Assembly (NCBI GenBank): GCA_015067715.1 | Contig: SVLY01000003.1 | Location: 1-64,000 of the forward strand | Direction: 5' to 3' | From: Oscillospiraceae bacterium | GTDB taxonomy: Bacteria; Bacillota; Clostridia; Oscillospirales; QAMX01 | Length of the DNA stretch: 64,000 bases | Part shown: positions 1 to 8,851 of the stretch, one piece after another | How positions within the stretch are numbered: position 1 is the first letter of the stretch | How the letters are laid out: each line of letters starts with the position of its first letter | The notes under the pieces: model-generated | Seen by the model: only the letters and a program-made list of their open reading frames with translations | What the model was told of the DNA's origin: nothing | The model's database searches: none | Program-made: the position numbers and the translations under genes

Positions 1-1
1 T

Positions 2-1837
2 CAGCTTCCCGCTCCCCTCTTCCGCTGGAAAAGCCCGGACGGAAGCGAGATCTCCGCCTTCCGGGCAGATAACGCCTACGCCAAAAACTGGCAGGACTCT
101 GCCGCCGCCGTCCCCGACGGGGAGGATTCCCTCATCGTTTACGGCGTTACCGACCACGGCGGCGCTCCCACCAAAAAGGCCATCGCAGAGATCCGCACCT
201 CCCCGGAGGCGGAATTTTCCACCGTCAGCCGTTTTTTTGACGACCACGCCCCAAAACAAGTCTTCGACGGCGAGCTGATCACCGGAGATTTCGGCCCCTA
301 CGCAAACTACAGCGCCATAAAAAAGCTCAACCGAACCGCGGAATACGCCCTTCAAAACGCCGAAAAGGCGACCCTGCTTGCCGGGCACGACCGTCGGAAG
401 GCCTTAAGCGATGCCTGGAAAACCGTGCTTTTTAACCAGTTCCACGATATTTTGGGCGGCGCCTCCATAAAAGACGCCTACACCGACGCCGAAAACCAGC
501 TCGGCGGCGCAATTGCAAAGGCAAACGAGGCAATGCACTTCGCCCTCCAGTCTCTTACCCGCCGGATAAAAATGCCCGGTAAAAACCCGGACAATGCCTG
601 GAACCTCGTGGTGTGGAACCTCAACGGCGCACCCTTTGAGGGCTTTGTGGAGGCCGAGGTCCAGTGGGCCCATGAGTTTGACTGGTACAGCGGCGGCCTT
701 TGCCTTGAAGACGGAGAGGGCAACTCCGTGCCCTGTCAGATAATCCGGGAAAAGTCTGTGATCCCCGGCTTCCGCTCGCGGTTCATCTTCCCCGCAAAGC
801 TCCCGTCCATGGGCTACCGGGCATTTAAGGTGGTTCAAAAGGGCAAGCCCCGAAGCATTCCCGCCGATTTCCCCTTCTCCATCGACACCGGGCGGCTCCG
901 GGTGGAGTTTTCCCCAAAGACCGGGTGCATATCCTCCGTAATGGACACGTTCTCCGGCAGGACCCTTTCCGGGGACGTGCTCGTCCCCCGGGTCTACGCC
1001 GACGAAGGCGATACCTGGTGCTTCAACACCCAAGGCTACGGGGACGTTCCGGAAAGCTTCCGGTTCGAAGGCTTCAAGGTCATCGAATGGGGCGAGCTGT
1101 TTTGGGAGCTGAAGGCCTCCTACCGCTACGGGGATTCAAAGCTTGATATATATTACCGGTTCTACGCCGGTCTTCCGGAGCTTGACCTGCGCTACCGGGT
1201 GAATTGGGAGGAAAAGCACCGGGTGCTCAAGCTTGAGCTCCCCCTCTCCTCCCCCTGCCACAGTGTCGCCGTTCCCCTGGGAGAGGTCTGCCGGGGCGAA
1301 AGCAGGGCAGATCTTCCCCTTGGCCCGTGGATAAGGGCCGAGGGAGTCACACTTGCCGCCGACGGGATCTTTGCCTATTCCGTCACAGAAAACAGGCTCG
1401 GTCTCACCCTGCTCCGAAGCCCCATTTACGGCGACCTTCGCATCTGCGAGATCAACATGGACGAGGACTACGACGTGATCGACCGGGGCATAGTCGAAGG
1501 TAAGCTCAGACTCTCCTTCGGCGACGAAAAATGGGAGGTCGCAGACCGGCTCTGCAATCCCCCCGTTGTGGTGGTGGAGTCCAACCACCCCGGCGACCTG
1601 CCCTCTGAGATGAGCTTTTGCCGCACAGAGACTCACGGCGCCGCCGTCACGGCGCTGAAGCTCCCCGAGGACGGCTCCGGAGCAATTCTCCGCCTGTCTG
1701 AGCAAACGGGCGCTCACCGCTCCGCAACGGTCGTCCTTGGGGACAGAAAGCTCTCCTGTGACCTTGACCCCTGGGAGACAAAGACCCTTCGGATCGACGG
1801 CAACGGCGTTACCGAAACGGATATGCTTGAAAGATAA
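2..1837 (+). CDS. Alpha-mannosidase, GH38 family (5'-truncated by window edge)
   Basis: Frame is open from base 2 through the 425..1837 ORF with no stop; '..TVLFNQFHDILGGASIKDAYTDAENQL' is typical of GH38 enzymes. Confidence 0.85.
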   Translation, partial: QLPAPLFRWKSPDGSEISAFRADNAYAKNWQDSAAAVPDGEDSLIVYGVTDHGGAPTKKAIAEIRTSPEAEFSTVSRFFDDHAPKQVFDGELITGDFGPYANYSAIKKLNRTAEYALQNAEKATLLAGHDRRKALSDAWKTVLFNQFHDILGGASIKDAYTDAENQLGGAIAKANEAMHFALQSLTRRIKMPGKNPDNAWNLVVWNLNGAPFEGFVEAEVQWAHEFDWYSGGLCLEDGEGNSVPCQIIREKSVIPGFRSRFIFPAKLPSMGYRAFKVVQKGKPRSIPADFPFSIDTGRLRVEFSPKTGCISSVMDTFSGRTLSGDVLVPRVYADEGDTWCFNTQGYGDVPESFRFEGFKVIEWGELFWELKASYRYGDSKLDIYYRFYAGLPELDLRYRVNWEEKHRVLKLELPLSSPCHSVAVPLGEVCRGESRADLPLGPWIRAEGVTLAADGIFAYSVTENRLGLTLLRSPIYGDLRICEINMDEDYDVIDRGIVEGKLRLSFGDEKWEVADRLCNPPVVVVESNHPGDLPSEMSFCRTETHGAAVTALKLPEDGSGAILRLSEQTGAHRSATVVLGDRKLSCDLDPWETKTLRIDGNGVTETDMLER

Positions 1838-1842
1838 TAAAT

Positions 1843-1892
1843 CCCGCACCGGGAGCATTTACCTGAGCCCGGTGCGGGTTTTTACGTTTTTT
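1843..1892 (+). terminator. Rho-independent terminator after GH38 gene
   Basis: cccgcaccggg ... cccggtgcggg followed by tttttacgtttttt. Confidence 0.8.
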
Positions 1893-1894
1893 GA

Positions 1895-2614
1895 TCAGTC
1901 TTCTTTTTTATACACCCTCACCCAGTCTGCGATCAGCTCGCCTGAGGGAGCATCGGGGCCGGGATCCTTTTCGGGTGCACAGAGGGAGAATATCAGCTCG
2001 TCCTCTTCAACGTTAACGCCGTCTGCCCAGGTCGAAACGCCAACACAAACGTCGTCTATAAAAATGCGGTAGGCCTCTTCGGTCCATTCAAGCCCGAAAA
2101 CGTGGTAGGCGGAATAGCAGTCGGGAAGCCGTTTGAAGGCGACGCACTGGCTGCGGATGCCGTTGGACTCGCTTCCGTCGTGGTAGCCTGCACAGTGGAT
2201 GTTGGACATCGCCGCAGGATAGCCCTCCGGGGTGCGGAAAGCCTCGACGATGTCTATCTCGGCGCCGTGGATACCGCCGCAGGATGCGGCAGTGTAGGGA
2301 TGCTTTGCCTGAAGCCAGAATGCGCTCCAGAAGCCGTTGTCGCCGGGATCGTTGCAAAGCATTTTTGCCTCGAAATAGCCCCGGCAGAACCACTCTTTAA
2401 GGGATATCTGGCCGGTGTACCAGCCTTCTCCCTCGGCTCCGGCACTAAGGTACTCGCATTTGATAATCAAATTGCCGTTTTCAACGCGCACCTGAGAGGG
2501 GTGACAGTTGGCAATGCGCTGTTTGCCCGTGCCGCGGTATCTCCACACCTCGGTATTGAGCTCAGTGCCGTTGAAATCGTCTTCAAAGATAAGCCTGTAG
2601 CCTTTGAGATTCAT
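1895..2614 (-). CDS. Glycoside hydrolase family 16-like protein
   Basis: FEDDFNGTELN...GAEIDIVEAF (ExDxxE GH16 catalytic motif); no signal peptide. Confidence 0.85.
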   Translation of the reverse strand: MNLKGYRLIFEDDFNGTELNTEVWRYRGTGKQRIANCHPSQVRVENGNLIIKCEYLSAGAEGEGWYTGQISLKEWFCRGYFEAKMLCNDPGDNGFWSAFWLQAKHPYTAASCGGIHGAEIDIVEAFRTPEGYPAAMSNIHCAGYHDGSESNGIRSQCVAFKRLPDCYSAYHVFGLEWTEEAYRIFIDDVCVGVSTWADGVNVEEDELIFSLCAPEKDPGPDAPSGELIADWVRVYKKED

Positions 2615-2616
2615 CT

Positions 2617-3333
2617 TCAGTCCTCCTTCTGATACACTCTGACGTAGTCTACCACAAATTCGCCGTGAAGACCGTTGTCTTCGGGAAGCTCTCCCGGAAG
2701 CTCAAGAGAAACGATAAGCTCCTCTGCCACGGTGGAAACACCCTCCGCCCAGGCGGAAACGCCGACGCATTTTCCGTCGATGTAAAAACGGTAGACCTCG
2801 TCGGTCCATTCAAGTCCGTAGGTGTGGTAGGCAGTGTAGCAATCCTCCAGCTTTTTAAAGGCAACGCACTGACTGCGGAGCCCCTGGGACTCGCTTCCGT
2901 CGTGGTAACCCGCGCAGTGGATGTTGGACTGGGCTCCGGGATAGCCCTCCGGGGTGCGGAAGGCCTCGAGAATATCTATCTCGGCGCCGTTAACACCGCC
3001 GCAGGATGCGGCAACGTAGGGGTTGCCCGCCTGCACCCAGAAAGCGCTCCAGAATTTGCTCTCCAAGGGATCGTTGCAAATGCATTTTATCTCGAAATAT
3101 CCCTTGAGAAATTCCTTTTTGGCACGGATCATGCCGGCATACCAGCCCTTTCCGTACTTGCCGTCACGGTAGTCGTACCGGATAATGAGATTGCCGTTTT
3201 CCACACGCACGGCATCTTCGGAGTTGAAGCCGCACCTGCGGGGTCCCTGGGCTCTGTGGCTCCATTTTTCAAGGTCCAGGCAGGGTCCGTTGAAATCGTC
3301 TTCGAATACAAGCTTGTAGCCTTTGAGATCCAT
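2617..3333 (-). CDS. Glycoside hydrolase family 16-like protein (tandem paralog)
   Basis: FEDDFNGPCLDLEKW...GAEIDILEAF; strongly similar to the adjacent ORF 1895..2614. Confidence 0.85.
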   Translation of the reverse strand: MDLKGYKLVFEDDFNGPCLDLEKWSHRAQGPRRCGFNSEDAVRVENGNLIIRYDYRDGKYGKGWYAGMIRAKKEFLKGYFEIKCICNDPLESKFWSAFWVQAGNPYVAASCGGVNGAEIDILEAFRTPEGYPGAQSNIHCAGYHDGSESQGLRSQCVAFKKLEDCYTAYHTYGLEWTDEVYRFYIDGKCVGVSAWAEGVSTVAEELIVSLELPGELPEDNGLHGEFVVDYVRVYQKED

Positions 3334-3439
3334 GATTCATCACCTCAGCTCAAGTATAGCAAGCAAAAGGGAGCCTGTCAATCTTTTTTTTGCAAATCCC
3401 GCGCCGGAAAAATATTCGTCCGGATAAATTTTGTGCGGC

Positions 3440-4300
3440 TCAGAATTTTTTCACGGGCAAAAGCATTCTCGTCTGCTTTTTGTATTCGGCAAAACCCGGT
3501 TTTCGGGACTGACGGCGGTCGGCCATGGGAATGCTCACGGCAAAAAACAGCACCGTGTTTGCCACAGCCCCGGCAGCGAGATACCACACCCCCGGCTCTG
3601 CCCAGACAACGCTCAGCGCAACGCCCCACCACATCAGTATCTCCCCTAAATAGTTCGGGTGCCTTGAATGCTTCCAAAGCCCCACCCGGATAAAGCCACC
3701 GGTCTTCTTTTTGCGGAAGGAGTGCATCTGAACGTCCGCAACGCCCTGAATGCACGCTCCGCACATTGAAAGGCAGATAAACAGAGCACCTCCCCAGGTC
3801 AGCTCCGTGCCGTTTATCAGAGCGTAGACCGCCGGAAGAACACAGCCCCAGACGACGAGAGTGGGCACGGTGTGGATACCGACGAAATTTATTACCGGGT
3901 AGACGGCCCCGGTCTTTTCCTTCAGCATGGTATAGCGCCAGTCCTGATGTGTAAGATCCCCAAAGGTATAGCCCCAGTTAGCGGTAAGGCGGATACCCCA
4001 GAAAAACACGGCAACGATCAGCGCCACCCCAAGGGCGTTTAGCTCTCGGCCGAAGGCAAAGGCCGCCAGTATTACCGGGGGCTGAACGCTCCAATAGGGG
4101 TCGTATACCGAGGCGTTATTGAAGATGAGGCTGAACACAAAGGTGAACGCCGTGGCCGCCAGGTCGGCAACCAGCAGCGCCAGCCACCAGGGAAGCTCAA
4201 GGGCCCGGTAAACCGCTACACCCAATACCCCGGCGGCAACGTAGACAAGTCCCACCGCGATAAAGCTTGCCCCGGGGCTCTGTTTTATTTTGTTTATCAT
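3440..4300 (-). CDS. DUF1295 / steroid 5-alpha-reductase-like integral membrane protein
   Basis: Multiple TM segments; 'LWKHSRHPNYLGEILMWWG' motif typical of DUF1295. Confidence 0.8.
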   Translation of the reverse strand: MINKIKQSPGASFIAVGLVYVAAGVLGVAVYRALELPWWLALLVADLAATAFTFVFSLIFNNASVYDPYWSVQPPVILAAFAFGRELNALGVALIVAVFFWGIRLTANWGYTFGDLTHQDWRYTMLKEKTGAVYPVINFVGIHTVPTLVVWGCVLPAVYALINGTELTWGGALFICLSMCGACIQGVADVQMHSFRKKKTGGFIRVGLWKHSRHPNYLGEILMWWGVALSVVWAEPGVWYLAAGAVANTVLFFAVSIPMADRRQSRKPGFAEYKKQTRMLLPVKKF

Positions 4301-4389
4301 TTTCTTTTTTCTCCCACCCGAAAATACGTTTTGAACATATTATATCACACATCGACAGGCAGGAAAAGCACAAATTTGCCTCTTCTCCG

Positions 4390-4418
4390 TTGACAGGAAA
4401 GGGATAATATAGTATTAT
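4390..4418 (+). promoter_or_regulatory. Sigma-A-type promoter for the 4460 sialidase-like gene
   Basis: TTGACA - 17 nt - TATTAT. Confidence 0.7.
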
Positions 4419-4459
4419 ATTTTCATAAGCCCCCCAAAACAAGGAGTGAGTGAGGAAAG

Positions 4460-5560
4460 ATGAAAGTTATAAGCCACGGAATTATCGCCAAAGCCCCCGA
4501 CCGGTTTTACGGATGGCCGGCAAACTGCGGGATGTGGAGCTGGCCGGGAGAATCCCCCTCCCGCCCGGAGATACTCGTGAGCTTTATCGAAGGCGCCCAC
4601 CTTGCAGACCACGGAGAGCATCACGCCATAGACACCGAACAGCCCAGCCGCACGGTCTTCGCCCGAAGCCTCGACGGCGGCGAAAGCTGGAGCATTGAGC
4701 GCACCGCCCTTTCCTGGCCGGACGTTGGCGCTCTTGAGGCGCTGGCTCCGGACGAAGAGGCAGACAACGCCTTTATTCCCACGCTCACACAACCCATAGA
4801 TTTCACCTCCCCGGATTTTGCCCTTATGTTCCAGAACATGGGCACCCACTACCCCTCCCGCTCCTGGTTCTATTACACCCTTGACCGGGGTCACAGCTGG
4901 AACGGACCTTACCGCGTGCCCATGATGGCCCGGGCAATGTCCATGCGCACGGACTACACCGTGCTGGACAAAAACACCCTTTACCTTGGCATGACCGCCT
5001 CCAGAGAGGACGGGTACGAGGGCGTTACCTTTGCCGGAAAGCTTTGCGACGGCGGTCTTCGCTGGGAGCGCCTTGGGGATATCGGCGCGGAGCCGGACGA
5101 CGGTTTTCGCATAATGCCTGCCACCTGTATTCTTCCCGACGGAAGCTATATCTCCGCCACCAGATTTTATCTCGACAGCGGATATAGGAGCATCGAGATA
5201 TACAAAAGCGCCGACCGGGGACAAAGCTGGGAAATGATATCGCAGGTCGGCTCATCCCACGACCCCAAGGCCGGAAATCCCCCGGCGATGTGCCTGCTCT
5301 CCGACGGAAGGCTTTTGCTGGTTTACGGCAAGCGGGACGTTCCCCAGGGCATCATCGCCCATACCTCTGCCGACGGGGGAAAGACCTGGAGCGAGGGCTT
5401 CGTTCTCCGCCACGATGCCCAAAGCGGAGACCTGGGCTACCCCAGAATGATCATCCGCCCCGACGGTATCGCCGTCGCCGCCTATTATTACACCCACGGC
5501 GAGCAGGATCTGCGGTTTATAGGCTGTACCCTGTTCGACCCCGAAAAACAGGAAAAGTGA
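4460..5560 (+). CDS. Sialidase-like (Asp-box/BNR repeat) protein
   Basis: Repeated Asp boxes: SLDGGESWS, DRGHSWNG, DRGQSWE, DGGKTWSE; no signal peptide. Confidence 0.75.
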   Translation: MKVISHGIIAKAPDRFYGWPANCGMWSWPGESPSRPEILVSFIEGAHLADHGEHHAIDTEQPSRTVFARSLDGGESWSIERTALSWPDVGALEALAPDEEADNAFIPTLTQPIDFTSPDFALMFQNMGTHYPSRSWFYYTLDRGHSWNGPYRVPMMARAMSMRTDYTVLDKNTLYLGMTASREDGYEGVTFAGKLCDGGLRWERLGDIGAEPDDGFRIMPATCILPDGSYISATRFYLDSGYRSIEIYKSADRGQSWEMISQVGSSHDPKAGNPPAMCLLSDGRLLLVYGKRDVPQGIIAHTSADGGKTWSEGFVLRHDAQSGDLGYPRMIIRPDGIAVAAYYYTHGEQDLRFIGCTLFDPEKQEK

Positions 5561-5573
5561 GGAGAAAAAGACC

Positions 5574-7520
5574 GTGAAATACCTTCCCTACGTAAATGTG
5601 AAAATGGGCACGAAGTCCCATCCCCGCCGCTCTTACGGCAACACCCTGCCGCTCACCCAGCTCCCCTTCGCCATGGCAGGCTTTGCCATCCAGACCGACG
5701 GCCGCTCACAGTGGTTTTACCACCCCGACCACGAATTTGCCGAGGGCGTGCGCCTTACCCACCAGCCCAGCCCGTGGATAAACGACTACGGCACCTTCCT
5801 TATGACTCCCCAGAACGACGTTGTTGCAAACACCGGCGGCGGAGCCTGGTCCGGCTACAGAATTCAGGACTCCGTTCAGATGCCCCACTACCTCCGGCTG
5901 AAATTTCTGCGGTCAAACTGCGTTTTCGAGCTTGTGCCAACCACCCGGGGCGGCGCCGTGCGTCTGACCTTTTGCGACGGCAGACCCTCCTGTCTGTCCT
6001 TTTTGCCCGTGAAGGGAAACTACACCTACCGCTTCGACGAGGCCTCCTCCACCCTTTTCGGCCAGACCGACGGCCACTCCAACGACAGGGCAAAGGACTT
6101 TAAAATGTACTTCGCCGTAAAATTCCTCTCCGGCGTTGCGGACCCATCCCGCATTACTACGGGAGAAAACTGCATTCACGTCGGCCTTAAGGAAAAGACC
6201 GCCGAGGCACGCATCGGCATATCCTATATCAGCCACGACCTTGCCCTTGCCGCCCTTGAGCGGGAGTGCGGAGACGCCGGCTTTGAAGAGCTTAAGATCG
6301 CCGCCGAGGAAAACTGGGAGGAAAAGCTCTCCCGGATCGAGATCGAGGCCGACGATGACATGATGCGCACCTTCTATTCCTGCCTCTACCGCCCCTTCCT
6401 CTTCCCCCACATGGCCTACGAGCTGAACGAAAAGGGCGAGCCCATCCACTATTCCCCCTTCGACGGCAAGACCCACCCCGGCGTGCGCTACACCGACAAC
6501 GGCTTTTGGGACACCTACCGCACGGTCTATCCCCTTTACACCCTCATCGCCAGAGAAGAGTTTGCCGAGATCCTCGAGGGCTTCGTTGCGGACTACACCG
6601 AGGGCGGCTGGCTGCCCCGGTGGCCCTCCATCGGTGAGGTGGGCTGTATGCCCAGCACTCTGATCGACGCCGTTATCGCCGAGGCCGCCGTCAACGGCAT
6701 CGGCAGCCGCGAGGTTCTGGAAAAGGCCCTTGAGGGCATGCTGAACCACGCAAACAATCCCGCTCCCGAGGATCGCTTCGGCCGCACCGGCGTTGAGTTT
6801 TACGTTGAAAAGGGCTACGTGCCACGGGAATACCGGGAATCCGTCAACCTCACCCAGGATGCCGCCTACGGCGACTGGTGCATTGCGGTCGTTGCGGAAA
6901 AGCTTGGCAGAACGGACCTTGTGGACGAATACATGGCCCGCTCCAAAAACTACAAAAACGTCTTCGACCCCGTCAGCGGCTTTATGCGCGGAAAGGACAG
7001 ACAGGGCAATATGGCAGAATTCTTCGACCCCACCTCCTGGGGCGGAGAATACACCGAGGGCTCTGCATGGCAAAACTCCTTTGCCGTGCCCCACGACCTC
7101 GAGGGGCTCGCCCAGCTTCACGGCGGCAAGGAGGCGCTCTTTGCCAAGCTGGATGAGTTCTTCACCGCTACCCCTGCCTACCGGGTCTTTGGCTACAACT
7201 GCGAGATCCACGAGATGACCGAAATGGCCCTCATCGACTTCGGCCAGATGGCCATCTCAAATCAGCCCTCCTTCCACATCCCCTTTATCTACGCCGCGCT
7301 GGGCTGTCAGGAAAAGACGGACTACTGGGTGGAGCGCCTTGCCCGGGAGACCTTCTCCGCCGCAGACAACGGCTATCCCGGAGACGAGGACAACGGCACC
7401 ACCTCCGCATGGTATATCTTCGCCGTGCTGGGCTTTTACCGCCTCTGTCCCGGCAAGACCGAATGGATAAAATGCCGCCGCCTGGCCCGCAAGGCAAAGA
7501 TCCTGGGCAAAGAGATCTGA
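5574..7520 (+). CDS. GH92 family glycosyl hydrolase (alpha-1,2-mannosidase-like), GTG start
   Basis: 'YTDNGFWDTYRTVYPLYTLI', 'EGGWLPRWPSIGEVGCMPSTLIDAVIAEA', 'GYPGDEDNGTTSAWYIFAVLGFY' are GH92 hallmarks. Confidence 0.92.
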   Translation: MKYLPYVNVKMGTKSHPRRSYGNTLPLTQLPFAMAGFAIQTDGRSQWFYHPDHEFAEGVRLTHQPSPWINDYGTFLMTPQNDVVANTGGGAWSGYRIQDSVQMPHYLRLKFLRSNCVFELVPTTRGGAVRLTFCDGRPSCLSFLPVKGNYTYRFDEASSTLFGQTDGHSNDRAKDFKMYFAVKFLSGVADPSRITTGENCIHVGLKEKTAEARIGISYISHDLALAALERECGDAGFEELKIAAEENWEEKLSRIEIEADDDMMRTFYSCLYRPFLFPHMAYELNEKGEPIHYSPFDGKTHPGVRYTDNGFWDTYRTVYPLYTLIAREEFAEILEGFVADYTEGGWLPRWPSIGEVGCMPSTLIDAVIAEAAVNGIGSREVLEKALEGMLNHANNPAPEDRFGRTGVEFYVEKGYVPREYRESVNLTQDAAYGDWCIAVVAEKLGRTDLVDEYMARSKNYKNVFDPVSGFMRGKDRQGNMAEFFDPTSWGGEYTEGSAWQNSFAVPHDLEGLAQLHGGKEALFAKLDEFFTATPAYRVFGYNCEIHEMTEMALIDFGQMAISNQPSFHIPFIYAALGCQEKTDYWVERLARETFSAADNGYPGDEDNGTTSAWYIFAVLGFYRLCPGKTEWIKCRRLARKAKILGKEI

Positions 7521-7527
7521 AGACAAT

Positions 7528-7944
7528 AAAAAAACAAGGGCACACTCAGCGTGTTATCCTTAACGGATAACACGAGTCAAATCCGTCTTCGACGGGTGAA
7601 ATCCACCTCTGGTGGATGAAATCGCTTTCGCGATGAAATCCTGCTTCGCAGGGTTGTATTCAGACGGATTTGATTTCATCCAAGGACTTGTCCTTGGATT
7701 TCATCTGAACGAAGTGAAGATTTCATCGTTGCCGCGCAACGATTTCATTAAACCAACAGAAAAAGAGATAACATTTCGGATTGACCCGATTTGTTATCTC
7801 TTTCTGTCGTTATAAGGGTTTGGGCAACTGCCCATGTTTGCGTTTGACTGGTCAAATGCGATGCTTGCACTTTGCTCAAAGCATAAGTTCTCCGCTAAGA
7901 ACGTCACCCTTCAGAGCGCAGGGTTTTGAGTGTGCCTTTGTTTA
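7528..7944. repeat. Composite hairpin-chain element A bracketed by terminator-like inverted arms
   Basis: Left arm aaacaagggcacactca pairs with right arm tgagtgtgcctttgttt; inside, hairpins separated by tgaaat/atgaaat in the first half and atttcat in the second half. Confidence 0.7.
7758..7911 (+). ncRNA. Candidate conserved structured RNA domain (copy 1)
   Basis: aaagagataac..gttatctcttt helix; gggcaactgccc; gcgtttgac tg gtcaaatgcgatgc; ttctccgctaagaa; same ordered motifs in 56680..56850 with compensatory changes. Confidence 0.5.
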
Positions 7945-8646
7945 TCTGCTGTAAGACCCGGTGGTGCGGCCTGTGAGCCTTTTGAAGACGGTGTAAAAAT
8001 ATTTCACGTCGTTAAAGCCGCACAGGGTCGCTATTTCTTCGTTACGGTAGTTTCCGCTTTCAAGAAGAAGAATGGCCTTGTTTATGCGCATACGGTTAAC
8101 GTATTCCGTTGGGGTGGTGCCAAGCTCCGCCTTGAAAAGCCTGTTGAAATACGTCCGGCTCATGCCCGACCGGCGGCAGAGGGAGGCCACGGAAAAGTCC
8201 CGGCAGTACATTTCCGCCTGAAGCTGTCTTAAGGCCGATGCAAACTGCGGGCCCTTCCCCTGTTTTTCCGGGGAGCTTAAGTCTACATGGGAGAGTATCT
8301 CATAGAGCAGAGCCGTTGCCCGGTGCGCCCCGCCGGGCTCGGTGCCGGTAAACTCCCGGTACGCCCGGAGAAAAAGAGATATCATCCCCTCCGGGTCGCC
8401 GGGGGAGAAAATGCAGATATCCGGGGGCATTTTGCTGTAGGCCTCAAGGTGGAAGGTGATTATCTCTTCTCCCGGGCTCTCCTGAAAGTATGAGCTTCCC
8501 GCCGGAATATAGATCACGTCCCCCCGGGAGACCCCGTGGGTGCCGTTGCCGTAAAAAAACAAACTTTCGCCCCGAATGCGACAGCTAAGGGCAAAACAGG
8601 ATTTGTTTATGGTCTTTATACGGGAATTGGTTCTTTCTATTCTCAC
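7942..8646 (-). CDS. AraC family transcriptional regulator
   Basis: C-terminal double HTH: 'FSVASLCRRSGMSRTYFNRLFKAELGTTPTEYVNRMRINKAILLLESGNYRNEEIATLCGFNDVKYFYTVFKRLTG'. Confidence 0.92.
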   Translation of the reverse strand: MRIERTNSRIKTINKSCFALSCRIRGESLFFYGNGTHGVSRGDVIYIPAGSSYFQESPGEEIITFHLEAYSKMPPDICIFSPGDPEGMISLFLRAYREFTGTEPGGAHRATALLYEILSHVDLSSPEKQGKGPQFASALRQLQAEMYCRDFSVASLCRRSGMSRTYFNRLFKAELGTTPTEYVNRMRINKAILLLESGNYRNEEIATLCGFNDVKYFYTVFKRLTGRTTGSYSR

Positions 8647-8851
8647 TATGTCCAGAATTTTCAGTATATACGCCTGTTCCGTAACTGCCGCCCCCTTTGC
8701 CGCTTTCCTTTTACCCTTAGTATACCACAGCCCAAAGGGAAAATAAACAGTTTACAAAATTAAACTTTTATTATTCATTTGTGGGTTAACCCCAAAAGGG
8801 GACTCTGTTAAAATAGAACCGCAGAACAAGCTTCCGGAGGTGGAGGACCCA

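Noticed and set aside
7612-7815. 67-aa ORF inside element A
   Set aside because: Composed of hairpin-chain repeat DNA; no RBS and no conservation evidence.
7528-7944. Standard IS element or MITE with terminal inverted repeats
   Set aside because: Not called as an IS: no transposase, no obvious target-site duplication, and arm sequences differ among elements A, B and C, unlike family-specific TIRs. Retained as an open hypothesis in the findings.
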